Of a stretch of 64,000 nucleotides of DNA, positions 63,643 to 64,000 are shown in pieces. The notes below the pieces were generated by a model. That model did not search any database and had not been told where the DNA came from. It was given only the letters and a program-made list of their open reading frames with translations. The position numbers and the translations under genes are program-made. Numbering within the stretch: position 1 is the stretch's first letter; the number at the start of each line of letters is the position of its first letter. This stretch comes from Antedon mediterranea (taxonomy: Eukaryota; Echinodermata; Crinoidea; Comatulida; Antedonidae): contig NC_092676.1 of NCBI RefSeq assembly GCF_964355755.1, positions 16,350,288-16,414,287 of the forward strand. The letters run 5' to 3'.

Positions 63643-64000
63643 GTGAGTGTACAGGCCTACTTTTAATTGAATTGATTATTGGTGGAAAAGCAGGAGATCA
63701 ATCTCCTTTGCGGGTAGGCCTACAGCTACATTCACTTTCACTGAAGGCAAGTCGGAGCCGTTTGTGTGTTAATGTAACATGCTGCGAGTCTTTGCGTAAT
63801 TGCATTTTAAGAGCCTTGTTACATACACCTACGCTTAGGGTCTACCACCAAGAATTGTCACAGTATGAAATGCTAACGTGATAGATCTTAAATTCTTTAG
63901 TCTTATAATGGGATTCTCTGTAGGTCTATTTTTATCCAGATTTCAGGCCCAAATGATGTTACATGTATTATTATTATTTATATTGATTATTATTATTATA
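63643..64000 (+). other. start of SLC22 intron 7
   Basis: No further exon with the expected motifs is found before the window end. ATT repeats lie at 63968-64000. Confidence 0.5.

Overview
The window is AT-rich animal nuclear DNA. It has spliced genes with GT-AG introns, a fused GARS-AIRS-GART purine gene, an animal-type cytosolic sulfotransferase, an SLC22 carrier, many non-LTR retrotransposons, tRNA-derived SINEs, MITEs and minisatellites. The dense GGCCTAG-type low-complexity DNA and the repeat mix suggest a marine invertebrate deuterostome, perhaps an echinoderm. That placement is inference; the sequence only proves a metazoan.

Layout. 1-5228 is one large, diverged inverted duplication. 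6201-11272 is a 5'-truncated L1/Tx1-type LINE with its target-site duplication still visible and a tRNA-derived SINE nested inside its reverse transcriptase. 11.9-24.2 kb is a tandemly duplicated locus of non-coding units. Five of its copies carry a 112-130 nt fold-back hairpin (two sequence classes), and segments of the unit recur at 33.3-34.3, 53.9 and 58.3-59.5 kb. An unrecognised multi-exon minus-strand gene (13185-14550) lies inside this array. Later insertions into the array are a Harbinger-type MITE (20571-21477), a LINE fragment (22230-23045) and, at its right edge, a solo LTR (24443-24882). 25.8-30.0 kb is a decayed ISXO2/Merlin-like DNA transposon with long inverted ends, a perfect 64-bp inverted repeat with a hammerhead-like core, and a recent 1-kb tandem duplication.

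Genes. GART (plus strand, 30684-46170, 16 coding exons, about 1012-1020 residues) covers steps 2, 3 and 5 of de novo purine synthesis. Its exon 8 reads directly into a stop codon and a downstream AATAAA, as expected for the separate GARS product known in other animals. Its introns hold three SINEs, two Harbinger-type MITE copies, a perfect inverted repeat, a LINE tail, a copy of the array element and a 1.85-kb minisatellite. A cytosolic sulfotransferase (minus, 47133-50412, six coding exons, 302 residues) follows tail-to-tail. The last gene is the 5' part of an SLC22-type organic ion transporter (plus, from 59881, running off the window end). Between them are a 60-bp minisatellite (54.0-55.5 kb), a Tc1/mariner-type MITE with a CR1-like LINE nested in it (56107-58038), and another copy of the array element.

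The three recognised genes share no evident pathway; their proximity looks ordinary. The most unusual content is the hairpin-unit array and its dispersed relatives, followed by the hammerhead-like inverted repeat and the long inverted duplication.
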